From assembly GCA_964528595.1 (NCBI GenBank), contig CAZGTM010000061.1:1-21496 (forward strand): a stretch of DNA of 21,496 nucleotides, in the 5' to 3' direction. The stretch comes from CAYFKJ01 sp964528595. Lineage in GTDB: Bacteria; Pseudomonadota; Alphaproteobacteria; UBA2966. Shown here one piece after another: positions 7,552 through 15,391 of the stretch. The position numbers and the translations under genes are program-made. Each line of letters starts with the position of its first letter. The first letter of the stretch is position 1. Below the pieces are notes generated by a model. That model had not been told where the DNA came from and ran no database searches. It saw only the letters and a list, made by a program, of their open reading frames with translations.

Positions 7552-8410
7552 CGGAACACTGATCGTCGGAGGCGACGGCATTATTGGCGGTGCTTACGCC
7601 GACCATTTGCGGCATGCCGGGCGGCCATTTGTATCCACCACGCGGCGTCGGACCGGTAGTGGAGAGGCCCTGTTTCTGGACCTGTCCGAGCCCAGCGCAT
7701 CGTGGCGGCTTCCGTCCGATACAGCGTCAGCGGTAATCTGTGCCGCCGTGACTTCCGGCGCCGCTTGTGCGGAAGATCCCGCCCGAAGCCGGCTGATCAA
7801 TGTTGACGCCGTGGGTGTTCTGACCGAGCGGCTGGCGGCTCGGGACTGCTTTTCGATTTTGCTGTCAACCAGCCAGGTTTTCGACGGCGGCAAGCTACAT
7901 CCCGCGGAAGACGATCCAACCTCCCCGCTTACCGAGTACGGCCGGCAAAAGGCGGATGCTGAAAGCCGCGTATTGGCGACGGACCGCGCCGCGGTGCTCC
8001 GCCTGACCAAACTCGTGACGCCGCAACTACCGCTGTTTAGAGACTGGATCGCGACGCTGAATCGTGGCGAGGCGATAACGGCATTCGGCGATATGGTTTG
8101 CGCACCGGTTGGGTCGGATATGGTTTGCACGGCGATCGACGCTATTTTGGCAGCCCGCGCACCAGGTGTCTTCCATCTCTCCGCCACAAAGGACATAACG
8201 TATGTCGAAGCGGCGGCACACCTGGCCCGGCGCCTTGGCGCTGACGAGAGGCTTGTCGCCACAGGAACAGCGGCAGCCAGCGGGATTGGACCGGAGATGG
8301 CGCCTGCGCACACCGCGCTCGCCTGTAACCGCCTTGAAGCGCTCCTGGAATTCGGGCCACCGGAGCCGTTTGAACCTTTGGATGGGATACTTCGAGCGGG
8401 GCCGGCATGA
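7541..8410 (+). CDS. NAD(P)-dependent sugar-nucleotide reductase/epimerase, RmlD-like
   Basis: This 289-aa extended-SDR protein has a glycine-rich nucleotide site IVGGDGIIGG at residues 8-17, a LLSTSQVFDG strand holding the active-site Ser/Thr (about 108-116), and the catalytic Y133-x3-K137 (EYGRQK). The pattern VFDG...L.EYG..K is typical of dTDP-4-dehydrorhamnose reductase (RmlD) and related sugar-nucleotide enzymes. The exact substrate is unknown. The only start that keeps the first strand is a GTG at 7541, inside the end of the GT41 gene (11-bp overlap), so the two are probably coupled. The C-terminal region has the family's VFHLSATKDITYVEAAAHLARRLG segment. It would supply or modify a deoxysugar for the neighbouring transferases (inference). 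Confidence 0.75.
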   Translation: MPNDGTLIVGGDGIIGGAYADHLRHAGRPFVSTTRRRTGSGEALFLDLSEPSASWRLPSDTASAVICAAVTSGAACAEDPARSRLINVDAVGVLTERLAARDCFSILLSTSQVFDGGKLHPAEDDPTSPLTEYGRQKADAESRVLATDRAAVLRLTKLVTPQLPLFRDWIATLNRGEAITAFGDMVCAPVGSDMVCTAIDAILAARAPGVFHLSATKDITYVEAAAHLARRLGADERLVATGTAAASGIGPEMAPAHTALACNRLEALLEFGPPEPFEPLDGILRAGPA

Positions 8411-8471
8411 CGGCAAGTGGGAAAACGCGCGCGGGCGGGATCGGACACGGATCCACGAACCGGAGGGCGTG

Positions 8472-9629
8472 ATGGAAACTGTCGAACAAACCAGGTCGGC
8501 GCTGGATCTCGTCAGCCTTCTCGAAGCCAGAAACGGCCGGCTTCTGGCGAATATGTCGACCGAACCGGATGCTCAACTCCTGGCCGAACTGGAGAACTTC
8601 GCCTGCATGCGGGAGCTAGACGAGGTGCCGTCCGAAGGCTTCCACTTGTACCTCGGACCCGGGAGCGAACAGACCGCCGCCATCGCCGAGTTGTACGGCA
8701 CCTCGCTTTGTGCCGGCTACATCCTCACCGACTACGCGGCCGAAATGGCCCGCTCGATCTCCCTGTTCCGACCCGATCTGGCGGTGGATGCGGGATTGTC
8801 CGGCATCAAATCCGTTCCTCCGGACGATGGGACGGCGTCTCGGGTGGAAATGCCGGATGGTCATTTCATGTTTGCCGGCGGTCCCGCGGCGCGAGATGAA
8901 GACATCGCGGGATATTACGGGCGCCGGGTTAGGTTGCCGGGCGCCGGACCGATGGCTCGGCGTTTTGAGCCATCCGCCGCTCTGAGTGGGCTGCTCCAGC
9001 CGGGAGACCGTCCGCTGGCGGTTGTTTGGAGTGACGGGACGGAAGCTGACGCCTTCCTGCCGAGCCTTGAGTTCTTAGGCGACAGCGGCTATCGGATCGT
9101 GCATGCCGGACGCAGCGCCTGCCCGCACAGCTTTGAGCGCCTGGACGTTGTCAATTACGCGGAGAGCGGACTGGCGGATTTCAAGAACGATTTGACCCTG
9201 TTCAGCAACGCCGAAATCTGCCTCTTCGGAAACGCCCGGCAATCGGTTGTCGCGGGCGTGTTGGACAAACCCTGCGTCGTCGCCAATCTCCGGGAACTCA
9301 CCCGGCCGCCGGTTTCAAACGTTTGCGTCTATACGGTCAGCCGCGCAAAAGACCGGGAGACGGGCGATTTCGTTCCGTTCGGGGCGCAGATGGAACGCGG
9401 CGCACTGGAAAATCCAAGTGCTCCGGCGGGCAACCATGAATACGTGGACTGCGATGCCGCGGATATCCGGGAGGCCCTGGTCGAAGCGCTTGCGCTGACG
9501 CAATCAGCGAAAGAACTGAGCCGGGATCAGCAAGCCTACCGTGATTTGGCGTCCCGATATCCCTGTTCAAATCTGGCCGCCAGTAGAATCGGGGCGGTAT
9601 TTATCGAACGCTGCCGCGACCTGCTATAG
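8472..9629 (+). CDS. Putative glycosyltransferase, TIGR04372-like
   Basis: The ATG at 8472 is chosen because GGAGG stands five bases upstream; the frame is open further back, but that part is antisense-like and overlaps the reductase gene. The 385-aa product has a C-terminal half resembling TIGR04372-type putative glycosyltransferases: RPLAVVWSDGTEADAFLPSLEFLGDSGYRIVHAGR, then a DVVNYAESGLADFKNDLTLFSNAEICLF stretch, then an Ala/Val-rich helix and KPCVVANL. These correspond to a strand, the 'identity of the sugar-binding loop' region and a donor-site helix of a GT-B-like fold. The usual N-terminal part is weakly conserved here and I do not recognise residues 1-170. It sits 61 bp after the reductase on the same strand, probably co-transcribed. 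Function is tentative. Confidence 0.55.
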   Translation: METVEQTRSALDLVSLLEARNGRLLANMSTEPDAQLLAELENFACMRELDEVPSEGFHLYLGPGSEQTAAIAELYGTSLCAGYILTDYAAEMARSISLFRPDLAVDAGLSGIKSVPPDDGTASRVEMPDGHFMFAGGPAARDEDIAGYYGRRVRLPGAGPMARRFEPSAALSGLLQPGDRPLAVVWSDGTEADAFLPSLEFLGDSGYRIVHAGRSACPHSFERLDVVNYAESGLADFKNDLTLFSNAEICLFGNARQSVVAGVLDKPCVVANLRELTRPPVSNVCVYTVSRAKDRETGDFVPFGAQMERGALENPSAPAGNHEYVDCDAADIREALVEALALTQSAKELSRDQQAYRDLASRYPCSNLAASRIGAVFIERCRDLL

Positions 9630-9689
9630 AGTGTCGGCGGCCGCAATGCCCGGCGTCTGGACCTGGACGGATACTTTCTGGATACCAAC

Positions 9690-10526
9690 GTGACGACACG
9701 CAGCATCAAGTTCATCGATCTTTCGCGCAAGTATGCGCCGCTTGCTCGCGAGCTACAGCAGGACCTTGAAAGGGTCGTCTCGAGCGGTTCGTTCATCCTG
9801 GGCGATGAACTCGAGGCGTTCGAGGCGGATATCGTCGAATATATGGGCTCGGCCCATGCCGTCGGGGTGGGCAACGGGACCGATGCCCTGATGCTGTGTC
9901 TTCGGGCGGCGGGCGTCGGGCCGGGTGACGAGGTCATTACCAGCCCGATGTCGTACCTGGCGACAGCGTCCTGCATTGCGCTGGTCGGCGCCACGGCCGT
10001 TTTCGTGGACGTCGATGAAAGCCTGAACCTGGATCCCGCAGGGATCGGTGACGCGGTAACCCGGAACACCAAAGCCATCCTTCCGGTTCACCTTTCCGGC
10101 ATACCTGCGAATTTGCACGGAATCGCCGCGGTGGCGGACGAACACGGATTGCCGATCATCGAGGATTGCGCCCAGTCCTTCGGCGCCGTTGCGGACGGAA
10201 AATTCGTCGGCACATCCGGCCGATTCGGAGTTACGAGTTTCCATCCTCTCAAAAACCTGGGGGCTTTGGGCGATGCCGGAATGATCCTGGCAAGAGACGG
10301 CGATGACGCCGTATTGAAGGCTGACGAATTCCGTGTTCCCGACATCGAATACGGGTGTCCACTCGTCGATCGGAGGATATGCGCGGATGTGCTCACGAGG
10401 GTCGGATCCGCTGCGCCAGAAGAAGCCGATATTGATTGCTCCCGGTTTTCGGGGGAATCGACGGCGCCAATGGTCAACCCGCTCAGATTGCGGCCGCAGA
10501 TATGTTGGTGCCTCCGGGAAGCTTGA
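9690..10526 (+). pseudogene. DegT/DnrJ/EryC1 aminotransferase, C-terminally truncated
   Basis: Residues 1 to about 211 are a standard PLP sugar aminotransferase N-terminal part: KFIDLSRKY, FILGDELEAFE, VGNGTDALMLCLRAAGVGPGDEVI, PVHLSGIPA, IIEDCAQSFGA, and the lysine motif SFHPLKNLGALGDAGMI with the Schiff-base lysine at K188. After GDDAVLKA (codons end at 10322) the frame continues to a TGA at 10526, but that part is only the antisense of the opposite TPR glycosyltransferase. The usual C-terminal domain (families run to about 370-400 aa) is missing. The start is GTG 9690. Intact relatives make amino sugars such as the 4-amino precursors of legionaminic or pseudaminic acid. As it stands the protein should not fold properly. 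Confidence 0.8.
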
Positions 10527-11960
10527 AAGATCCGGACGAAAAACCTTGGCGAAATTGCCGAGTGGGCACTGAAAATCGATGTTCGGGTCTGCCGTGTCGG
10601 GGTGGGGCGGATCTAGCCGCGGCACGACCTTCAGATCGGGGAATGAACGCCCGTAGAGCGAAACCAACCGCTCGTCGACTTCAAAAATGACGGAGCCCGC
10701 GGCCGCCACGCCGTCGGCGAGACACGTTGAAAAGCAGAACGTATCGCCGATTCCCTGCTCCGACCAGACCAGGATCGTTCTGTTCGAGAGATCCTGCCCA
10801 GTCCATTCCCGCTGCTCGTGGGGACGACGCGGCCGGTTGGGTTTTTGCCATCGGTACTCATAGGCTGCCCAGGCGGCCTGAAGGTTACCCGACATGAACA
10901 AGGGGTCGGCGATATTTCGGCGCACATCGACGTTCTCCGGCTCAATATCCGCCGCCCGCTCCAGCAAGGACACGGCTTCGCCATAGTTTCCCAGCTTGGT
11001 GTCAAGATTGGCCAGGTTCGTAAGTGCCGGGACACAGTCAGGGTCGGCGGCCAGGGCTTTGCGGCAAGACCGCTCAGCAAGTTCGCCCCGGTGGCTGTCA
11101 ATAAACAGGACGGCCTGGGCGGCCAAGGTATCCGGGTGGTCGGGTCGGCGGGCAAGCGCCTCTTCGAACGATTTTTCGGCATCGTCGAACCTGCCGGCCG
11201 TCAAGTAGAGTTGAGCCAAATTGGCGTGGCCTTCGGCAAGATCGGGATGGCTCTCCCGCAGCACCTCAACGGCCTCGATCGCGTCTTCCAGCCGGCCGGC
11301 ATCCCGCAGGGCGAGGCCGTAGTTCAGCCATGCCTCCATCATGTCGGGCGGCAGCCGCGTCGCCCGTTCAAGGGCATCGGCTGACAGATCGGCCAACCTC
11401 AGATCACGCAGGATGCAGCCCAGATTAACGAGGGCATCAGCCGAATCCGGGGCGAGGTGAACGGCCTGCTGCGCCGCCGCCCGCGCCCTCGCGAGATCGC
11501 CTTTGTCCTGTAGCACCCGCGCAAGGTTGGCGTGGTACGCGGCTTTGTCCGGTACCAGTTCGACCGCCGTCTCGAGCGCTCCGACCGCTTCCCCAAGGCG
11601 TCCGGTCCGGCGCAGCATCAATCCGAGATTGTTGTGAACGGCCGCGTTCCCCGGGTCGGCATGCGCAGCCCGAGCGTAAGCGTCTGCCGCCCCGCTGAAA
11701 TCGCCCCGCTGCTCAAGCGCCGCCGCCAGACCGGTGTGCAAAACAGCGGCTTGCGGTGAAAGCTCCAGGGCCGCGCGGAATGCGTTCGCTGCCGCCCCTG
11801 GGTTTCCCATGGCCAGCTGGACATCGCCGAGGTGGGCCGGAATTTCAACCGCCTCGGGCGCCTCGGCTTGGGCGCGAGCAAGACGCTCCGCCGCCGCCCC
11901 GAGCCGTCCGGCCTCGCGTTCGGCCAAGGCTTCCGATATGACGGCCTGAACGTCGATCAT
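9753..11960 (-). pseudogene. TPR-repeat glycosyltransferase (GT9-like), C-terminally truncated
   Basis: The ATG at 11960 overlaps the stop of the SDR upstream (TGATG). Residues 1 to about 370 are tetratricopeptide repeats, roughly ten. Residues 392-551 match the heptosyltransferase-like domain of TPR glycosyltransferases: ILVWSEQGIGDTFCFSTCL, VIFEVDERLVSLYGRSFPDLKV, INIGFFWRSG and TEFVSLQYG. Homology stops at G551 (codon 10308-10310). From there to the stop at 9753 the frame only reads the complement of the DegT gene. The usual last block, with a VDTAVAHLAGALG-type donor-site helix, is absent. The protein thus lacks the donor-binding half and is probably inactive. The TPR part suggests a protein acceptor, flagellin being a candidate from context. 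Confidence 0.75.
10308..10322. other. Junction truncating two convergent genes
   Basis: DegT homology (plus) runs up to about 10319-10322, and TPR-glycosyltransferase homology (minus) runs down to 10308. About 15 bp are therefore compatible with both families, which looks like microhomology at a breakpoint. Neither missing C-terminal part was found elsewhere in the window. No insertion sequence, target duplication or inverted repeat is visible at the join. It may be a deletion between two convergent genes, one end of an inversion, or an assembly chimera. Confidence 0.7.
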
Positions 11961-12796
11961 CACAAAACCGACCGTCCGCCGTCGATAACGATGTTCTGTC
12001 CCGTCATATACAACGACGCGTCCGAACAAAGGAACTGGATGGCGCCGGCGTATTCGTCAGGCGCGGCCATACGGCCGAGGGGAATGAGATCGGTCAGCCG
12101 CTCGACAAAGTCGTCGGGTTGGCCGTTTTCCACACCGCCCGGCGAAAGCGCGTTAACGCGCACGCCGGCGTCAGCCCAGTAGGCGGCCAGGTACCTGGTT
12201 AGGCCCACAAGCCCCGTCTTGATGACGGAGTAGGTGACCGGTTTCTTCGTTTGTTCCTCGGCGGGCAGCGCGGAATCCCGGTAGAGGCGTTGATCCGGCG
12301 CGATTACGGAGAGATCGGAGGCGATATTCAGAATGGTTCCACCCTGATGAGCCGCCATTTCCGGGCCGAACGCCTTGGCGCACAGAAAAGCGCCCGTCAG
12401 GCCGACATCCATCTGGCGGCGCCATTCCCCAAGCGGGAAGCTTTCAAGCCGTCCGCCCCCTTCAATGCGGCCGTCAGCGCCGACTTTGGAATCGATCGCT
12501 GCATTGTTGAGAAGGATTTCGATCCGGCGGCCTTTGGCTGAAATGTCGGAACCTGCTGCCTCAATACTGGCCGGGTCGGTGACGTCCATGACGAGCGGGT
12601 CGATTCGTTCGGCCAATCCAAGTTCGGCAAATGCCTCAACGGTGTTGGCTAAACCGTCGACGTCGATATCCGCCAGAACGACATGGGCGCCGACATCGGC
12701 CAGCGCTTTGGCGTGTTGGTAACCCAGCAAGCCCGCGCCTCCGGTGACCAAGGCCGTCTTGCCGGTAAGATCGAATGTAGCGGGGAGGGCGGGCAT
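11960..12796 (-). CDS. SDR-family oxidoreductase, PtmA-like
   Basis: This 278-aa classical short-chain dehydrogenase has the cofactor site VTGGAGLLG (residues 17-25), LADIDVDG after strand 2, NNAA at 97-100, S160 in ILNIASD and the Y189-x3-K193 pair (TYSVIK). The end VRVNALSPGG...GQNIVIDGGRSVL is typical. The pattern recalls 'flagellin modification protein A' (PtmA) of Campylobacter, which lies beside the cytidylyltransferase PtmB; here such an enzyme lies about 1.8 kb away. ATG 12796 is chosen over upstream in-frame codons because homology begins with FDLTGKTALVTGG and AGGAG stands about 11 bases before it. The stop overlaps the TPR glycosyltransferase start by one base. Substrate unknown. 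Confidence 0.75.
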   Translation of the reverse strand: MPALPATFDLTGKTALVTGGAGLLGYQHAKALADVGAHVVLADIDVDGLANTVEAFAELGLAERIDPLVMDVTDPASIEAAGSDISAKGRRIEILLNNAAIDSKVGADGRIEGGGRLESFPLGEWRRQMDVGLTGAFLCAKAFGPEMAAHQGGTILNIASDLSVIAPDQRLYRDSALPAEEQTKKPVTYSVIKTGLVGLTRYLAAYWADAGVRVNALSPGGVENGQPDDFVERLTDLIPLGRMAAPDEYAGAIQFLCSDASLYMTGQNIVIDGGRSVL

Positions 12797-12803
12797 GACG
12801 TCG

Positions 12804-13559
12804 CTAGCTCCTGACCTGGCCGCCGTCGACGACGACAATGCTGCCGGTGACGAATGACGCGCGGGGGGAGGCCAGGAAAACGGCCATATCGGCGATCTCC
12901 TGCGGTGTGCCCAGCCGGCCAAGCGCAACATCCCTGTCCAGCATCTGCTTGACCGCTGGCGCTTCACGTTTCAGTTTTTGCTCCCACACGGAACCGTCAA
13001 ACAGAACATTGCCGGGCGCCACGGCATTGATGCGGATACCGCGTTGCGCCAATGGGCGTGCGGCATTTTTAACGTAGGCGTTCAGGGCCGCTTTGGCGGC
13101 GGAGTAGGGGATCGGTGCGCCGAGCGCTTCGAGCCCGCAAATGGAGGACACGCAGACGATGGCGCCACCGTTCGCGGAAAGCGCGTCTTCCGAGGCCGCC
13201 GTCATGTTTGTCGCCGACGCCAAATTCACATCGAGCATTTCAGCCCAGTCCTTGCCGGTCTCGTCGCCGGGCGGCGCCGAGCGACCTGAGCCGACATTGC
13301 AAACGACGATGTCCAGGCGATTTTGGAGACCATAGGCCACCGCGACGATTTTTTCGCAAATGCCGGATTTCCTGACATCTCCCGCCACCGTGGTGACGGT
13401 TCCGCCGATGTCCGCCGCCGCCGCCGCCAAGGCGTTTTCGTCCCGGCCGTTCATGACCACCGTGCATCCCTCTTGAGACAGCGCCGTTGCGATGGCATGT
13501 CCGATGCCGCGCGATGAGCCGGTCACGATGGCGGTTTTACCCTTCAGGTTCATGTTCAT
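12804..13559 (-). CDS. SDR-family oxidoreductase
   Basis: The 251-aa product has TGSSRGIGHA (residues 13-22, NADP/NAD site), NGRD after strand 2, N112 in DVNLAS, S139 in VCVSSICG and Y152-x3-K156 (PYSAAK), followed by INAVAPGNV and VTGSIVVVDGG. This is the FabG-like classical SDR pattern with a complete catalytic set. The start ATG at 13559 is well supported: GGAGGTGA stands seven bases upstream, and the ATG overlaps the TGA of the TIM-barrel gene (ATGA). It is the middle gene of a minus-strand operon: TIM-barrel enzyme, this SDR, PtmA-like SDR, TPR transferase. It probably oxidises or reduces a sugar intermediate (inference). Confidence 0.8.
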   Translation of the reverse strand: MNMNLKGKTAIVTGSSRGIGHAIATALSQEGCTVVMNGRDENALAAAAADIGGTVTTVAGDVRKSGICEKIVAVAYGLQNRLDIVVCNVGSGRSAPPGDETGKDWAEMLDVNLASATNMTAASEDALSANGGAIVCVSSICGLEALGAPIPYSAAKAALNAYVKNAARPLAQRGIRINAVAPGNVLFDGSVWEQKLKREAPAVKQMLDRDVALGRLGTPQEIADMAVFLASPRASFVTGSIVVVDGGQVRS

Positions 13560-14455
13560 GCGGCCGTCACCTCCCGTGATGCCGCCCCGATCCATTCCAG
13601 GGTTTGTGCCCTGTACCGCTGCAAGACGCCTGCGTGGTCTTCGTCCTTCGCCCTGGCTGTCTGCAATACATATGTTCCGTCGTAGCCAAACCGGGCGAGA
13701 CAATTGAAAACATTGGTGAAGTCCGCGTTTCCCTGCCCAAGGGGGACCGTGGTGCCGCCGGCGACCCGGTCCTTGACGTGAACGTGTCGAATGCGGTGGC
13801 CGTAAGCGGCAAATTCCGATGCGGCGTCAAAGCCCAGCGCCGCGCTGTTGCCGATGTCGTAGGTGATGCCGTATCGATCGCGTGGCAATGTCTCGATAAA
13901 CCGGGAAAGCGCCTCGGGTTCGAAATCGCATTCGAAGGCGATTTGGATGCCGGCTCTTAGCAGCAGCGGATCGATCACCTTCAGCCCCTCCCGCAACGCG
14001 GCCTCGTCCGCCGTCGAGTGCAATCCCCCTTCGTCGACCAGAGGCACGACCACCGTCCTGATTTTGGCGGCTTCACAGGCGTCGATAATGTCCGTCAGAT
14101 CCTCCAACAGGCCGTGGCGGGTGCGGCCTTCGGTCTTATAGAACGGCGCTTGCATGATGCAGTCGAGCGTCACCGAGGCGACCCTGAGGCCCGAGCGGCG
14201 GCTCAGCTTGCGAATGATCGAGCGGCCTTCCAAAGTGAGCAGGGGGTTTTCGCGCAGCCCCTCCTGATCGAGGGTCCACTCAAGGAAGCCAAAGCCGATC
14301 TCGGCGCCTTGAGGGAACTCGGATTGCCAGTGAGCGGCGGGAAACGCCTGTATCCGCCCCTCCACGAGCGGACTCAGCCGACCCTGCATGAAGCCGATAC
14401 GCGGGGAGCCGTTTTCAGACAAGGCCGGGCACCCCGCGCGTTGGAACTTCACCAC
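13556..14455 (-). CDS. Sugar phosphate isomerase/epimerase (TIM barrel)
   Basis: The 299-aa protein fits the xylose-isomerase-like AP-endonuclease-2 superfamily. Visible blocks are RIGFMQGRLSP, GFGFLEWTLD, VASVTLDCI, TVVVPLVDEGG, IQIAFECDFEPE with a likely metal Glu, YGITYDIGNSAALG with a metal Asp, IRHVHVKDR with a metal His, and GYDGTYVLQTAR, where many relatives have an acidic ligand near this point. These enzymes usually bind a divalent metal and isomerise or epimerise sugars or inositols. The start is placed at GTG 14455, with a second GTG at 14452; no ribosome site is obvious, so up to 20 residues are uncertain. It opens the minus-strand operon and is divergent from the cytidylyltransferase across 174 bp. 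Confidence 0.75.
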   Translation of the reverse strand: MVKFQRAGCPALSENGSPRIGFMQGRLSPLVEGRIQAFPAAHWQSEFPQGAEIGFGFLEWTLDQEGLRENPLLTLEGRSIIRKLSRRSGLRVASVTLDCIMQAPFYKTEGRTRHGLLEDLTDIIDACEAAKIRTVVVPLVDEGGLHSTADEAALREGLKVIDPLLLRAGIQIAFECDFEPEALSRFIETLPRDRYGITYDIGNSAALGFDAASEFAAYGHRIRHVHVKDRVAGGTTVPLGQGNADFTNVFNCLARFGYDGTYVLQTARAKDEDHAGVLQRYRAQTLEWIGAASREVTAA

Positions 14456-14629
14456 GACGAATGCGGCGCTTGTCGGCGTCCATCAGAAGGTTCCTTTCCA
14501 GCGCGTCCCAGAACAGCGAATTGCGATCGATCGTTAAGTCATTATTCACCCAATTTGGTAAAGATTGTCTTGCCCGGCAAGGCATTAACGGAAACGGGCG
14601 TTTGGCGAGTTCAGGAAAAATCACCCCCG
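14456..14629. promoter_or_regulatory. Divergent intergenic region
   Basis: This 174-bp gap separates the TIM-barrel gene (minus) from the cytidylyltransferase (plus) and should hold both promoters. A small perfect hairpin CTTGC-CCG-GCAAG lies at 14569-14581, and a CGATCGATCG palindrome at about 14525-14534. No sigma-54 element was found, and no -35/-10 pair stands out. A minus-strand ORF passes through (peptide part NSLFWDALERNLLMDADKRR), but it has no recognisable family or good start. Confidence 0.3.
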
Positions 14630-15367
14630 ATGACGAAGATATCCACATGGGTTCTCGTACCGGCGCGCGCCGGTTCCAAAGGGGTACCCAACAAGAACAT
14701 CCGTAAACTGGGCGGCCATGCCCTGCTGGCGTATTCGGTGAGGGCTGGCCTGCTCGCCCGTTCCGTCGACCGCGTTATCGTTTCGACCGATTCGGAGGAA
14801 TACGCGGAAATCGCCCGCTCCTATGGCGCCGATACGCCCTTCATACGTCCGGCGGAGCATGCCGACGATCAAGCCGGCGACGATGCCGTGGTCGGTCATT
14901 TGATGCGTTGGCTCGCCGAAAACGGCGAGGCTGTGCCCGATCTAATCGCCTATTTGCGGCCCACGGCGCCGCTGCGCGATCCCGGCGTCGTCGATGCTGC
15001 CGTCGCGGAGCTTCGCGGCCAGTCTGACGCGACCTCGCTGCGCTCTATCCACCCCATGTCGGAAACAGCCTATAAGACGCTGGAATTCGAGGACGGACGC
15101 TTGAAGCCGCTGGGTATGGTTGACGGCGATCTGGATACGGTCAGCGCCCCCCGGCAGGGCTTTCCGGTAACCTATTTCGGAAACGGCTACGTCGATGTTT
15201 TCAGGGGCTCGCGACCGCTTGACGGCAAACCGTTGTACGGTGATCAAGTTGCCGGTTTCATGACGGATCCCATCTCCGACATCGATACGGTTTCCGACTT
15301 CGAATACCTTGAATATCAGATCGAAAAGCAGCCCAAATTCCTCGAATTGCTGTTCCGCGATGTCTGA
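14630..15367 (+). CDS. CMP-nonulosonate cytidylyltransferase (NeuA/PtmB-like)
   Basis: This 245-aa enzyme has the nucleotide-binding signature of acylneuraminate cytidylyltransferases near the N-terminus, PARAGSKGVPNKNIRKLGG (P11 onward). Further blocks are RVIVSTDSEEYAEIARSYGA, the YLRPTAPLRDP block and TYFGNGYVDVFR, then a DIDTVSDFEYLE tail with metal-binding acids. It should transfer CMP from CTP to a nonulosonic or similar sugar acid, the step before glycosyl transfer. Campylobacter PtmB (legionaminate), PseF and NeuA are the nearest named relatives; which sugar is used here cannot be read from the sequence. The ATG at 14630 has AGGAAA about 12 bases upstream, a loose fit. An aminotransferase follows after 24 bp. 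Confidence 0.85.
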   Translation: MTKISTWVLVPARAGSKGVPNKNIRKLGGHALLAYSVRAGLLARSVDRVIVSTDSEEYAEIARSYGADTPFIRPAEHADDQAGDDAVVGHLMRWLAENGEAVPDLIAYLRPTAPLRDPGVVDAAVAELRGQSDATSLRSIHPMSETAYKTLEFEDGRLKPLGMVDGDLDTVSAPRQGFPVTYFGNGYVDVFRGSRPLDGKPLYGDQVAGFMTDPISDIDTVSDFEYLEYQIEKQPKFLELLFRDV

Positions 15368-15391
15368 CCGCGGAAATGGAGGTGTCTGTCG

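Noticed and set aside
7594..8448. Minus-strand ORF of 284 codons opposite the RmlD-like gene
   Set aside because: Ser/Arg/Ala-rich antisense shadow with no recognisable family; the plus frame has cofactor and catalytic motifs.
10308..10322. Insertion sequence or transposon at the double-truncation point
   Set aside because: No transposase, terminal repeat or target duplication is visible near the join.
14018..14629. Long upstream extension of the cytidylyltransferase frame (open from 14018)
   Set aside because: It is the antisense of the TIM-barrel gene and reads as low-complexity Arg/Ala-rich sequence; homology starts at ATG 14630.
14415..14648. 77-codon minus ORF before the TIM-barrel gene
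   Set aside because: No good start, no family recognised, overlaps the TIM-barrel gene start and the cytidylyltransferase start.
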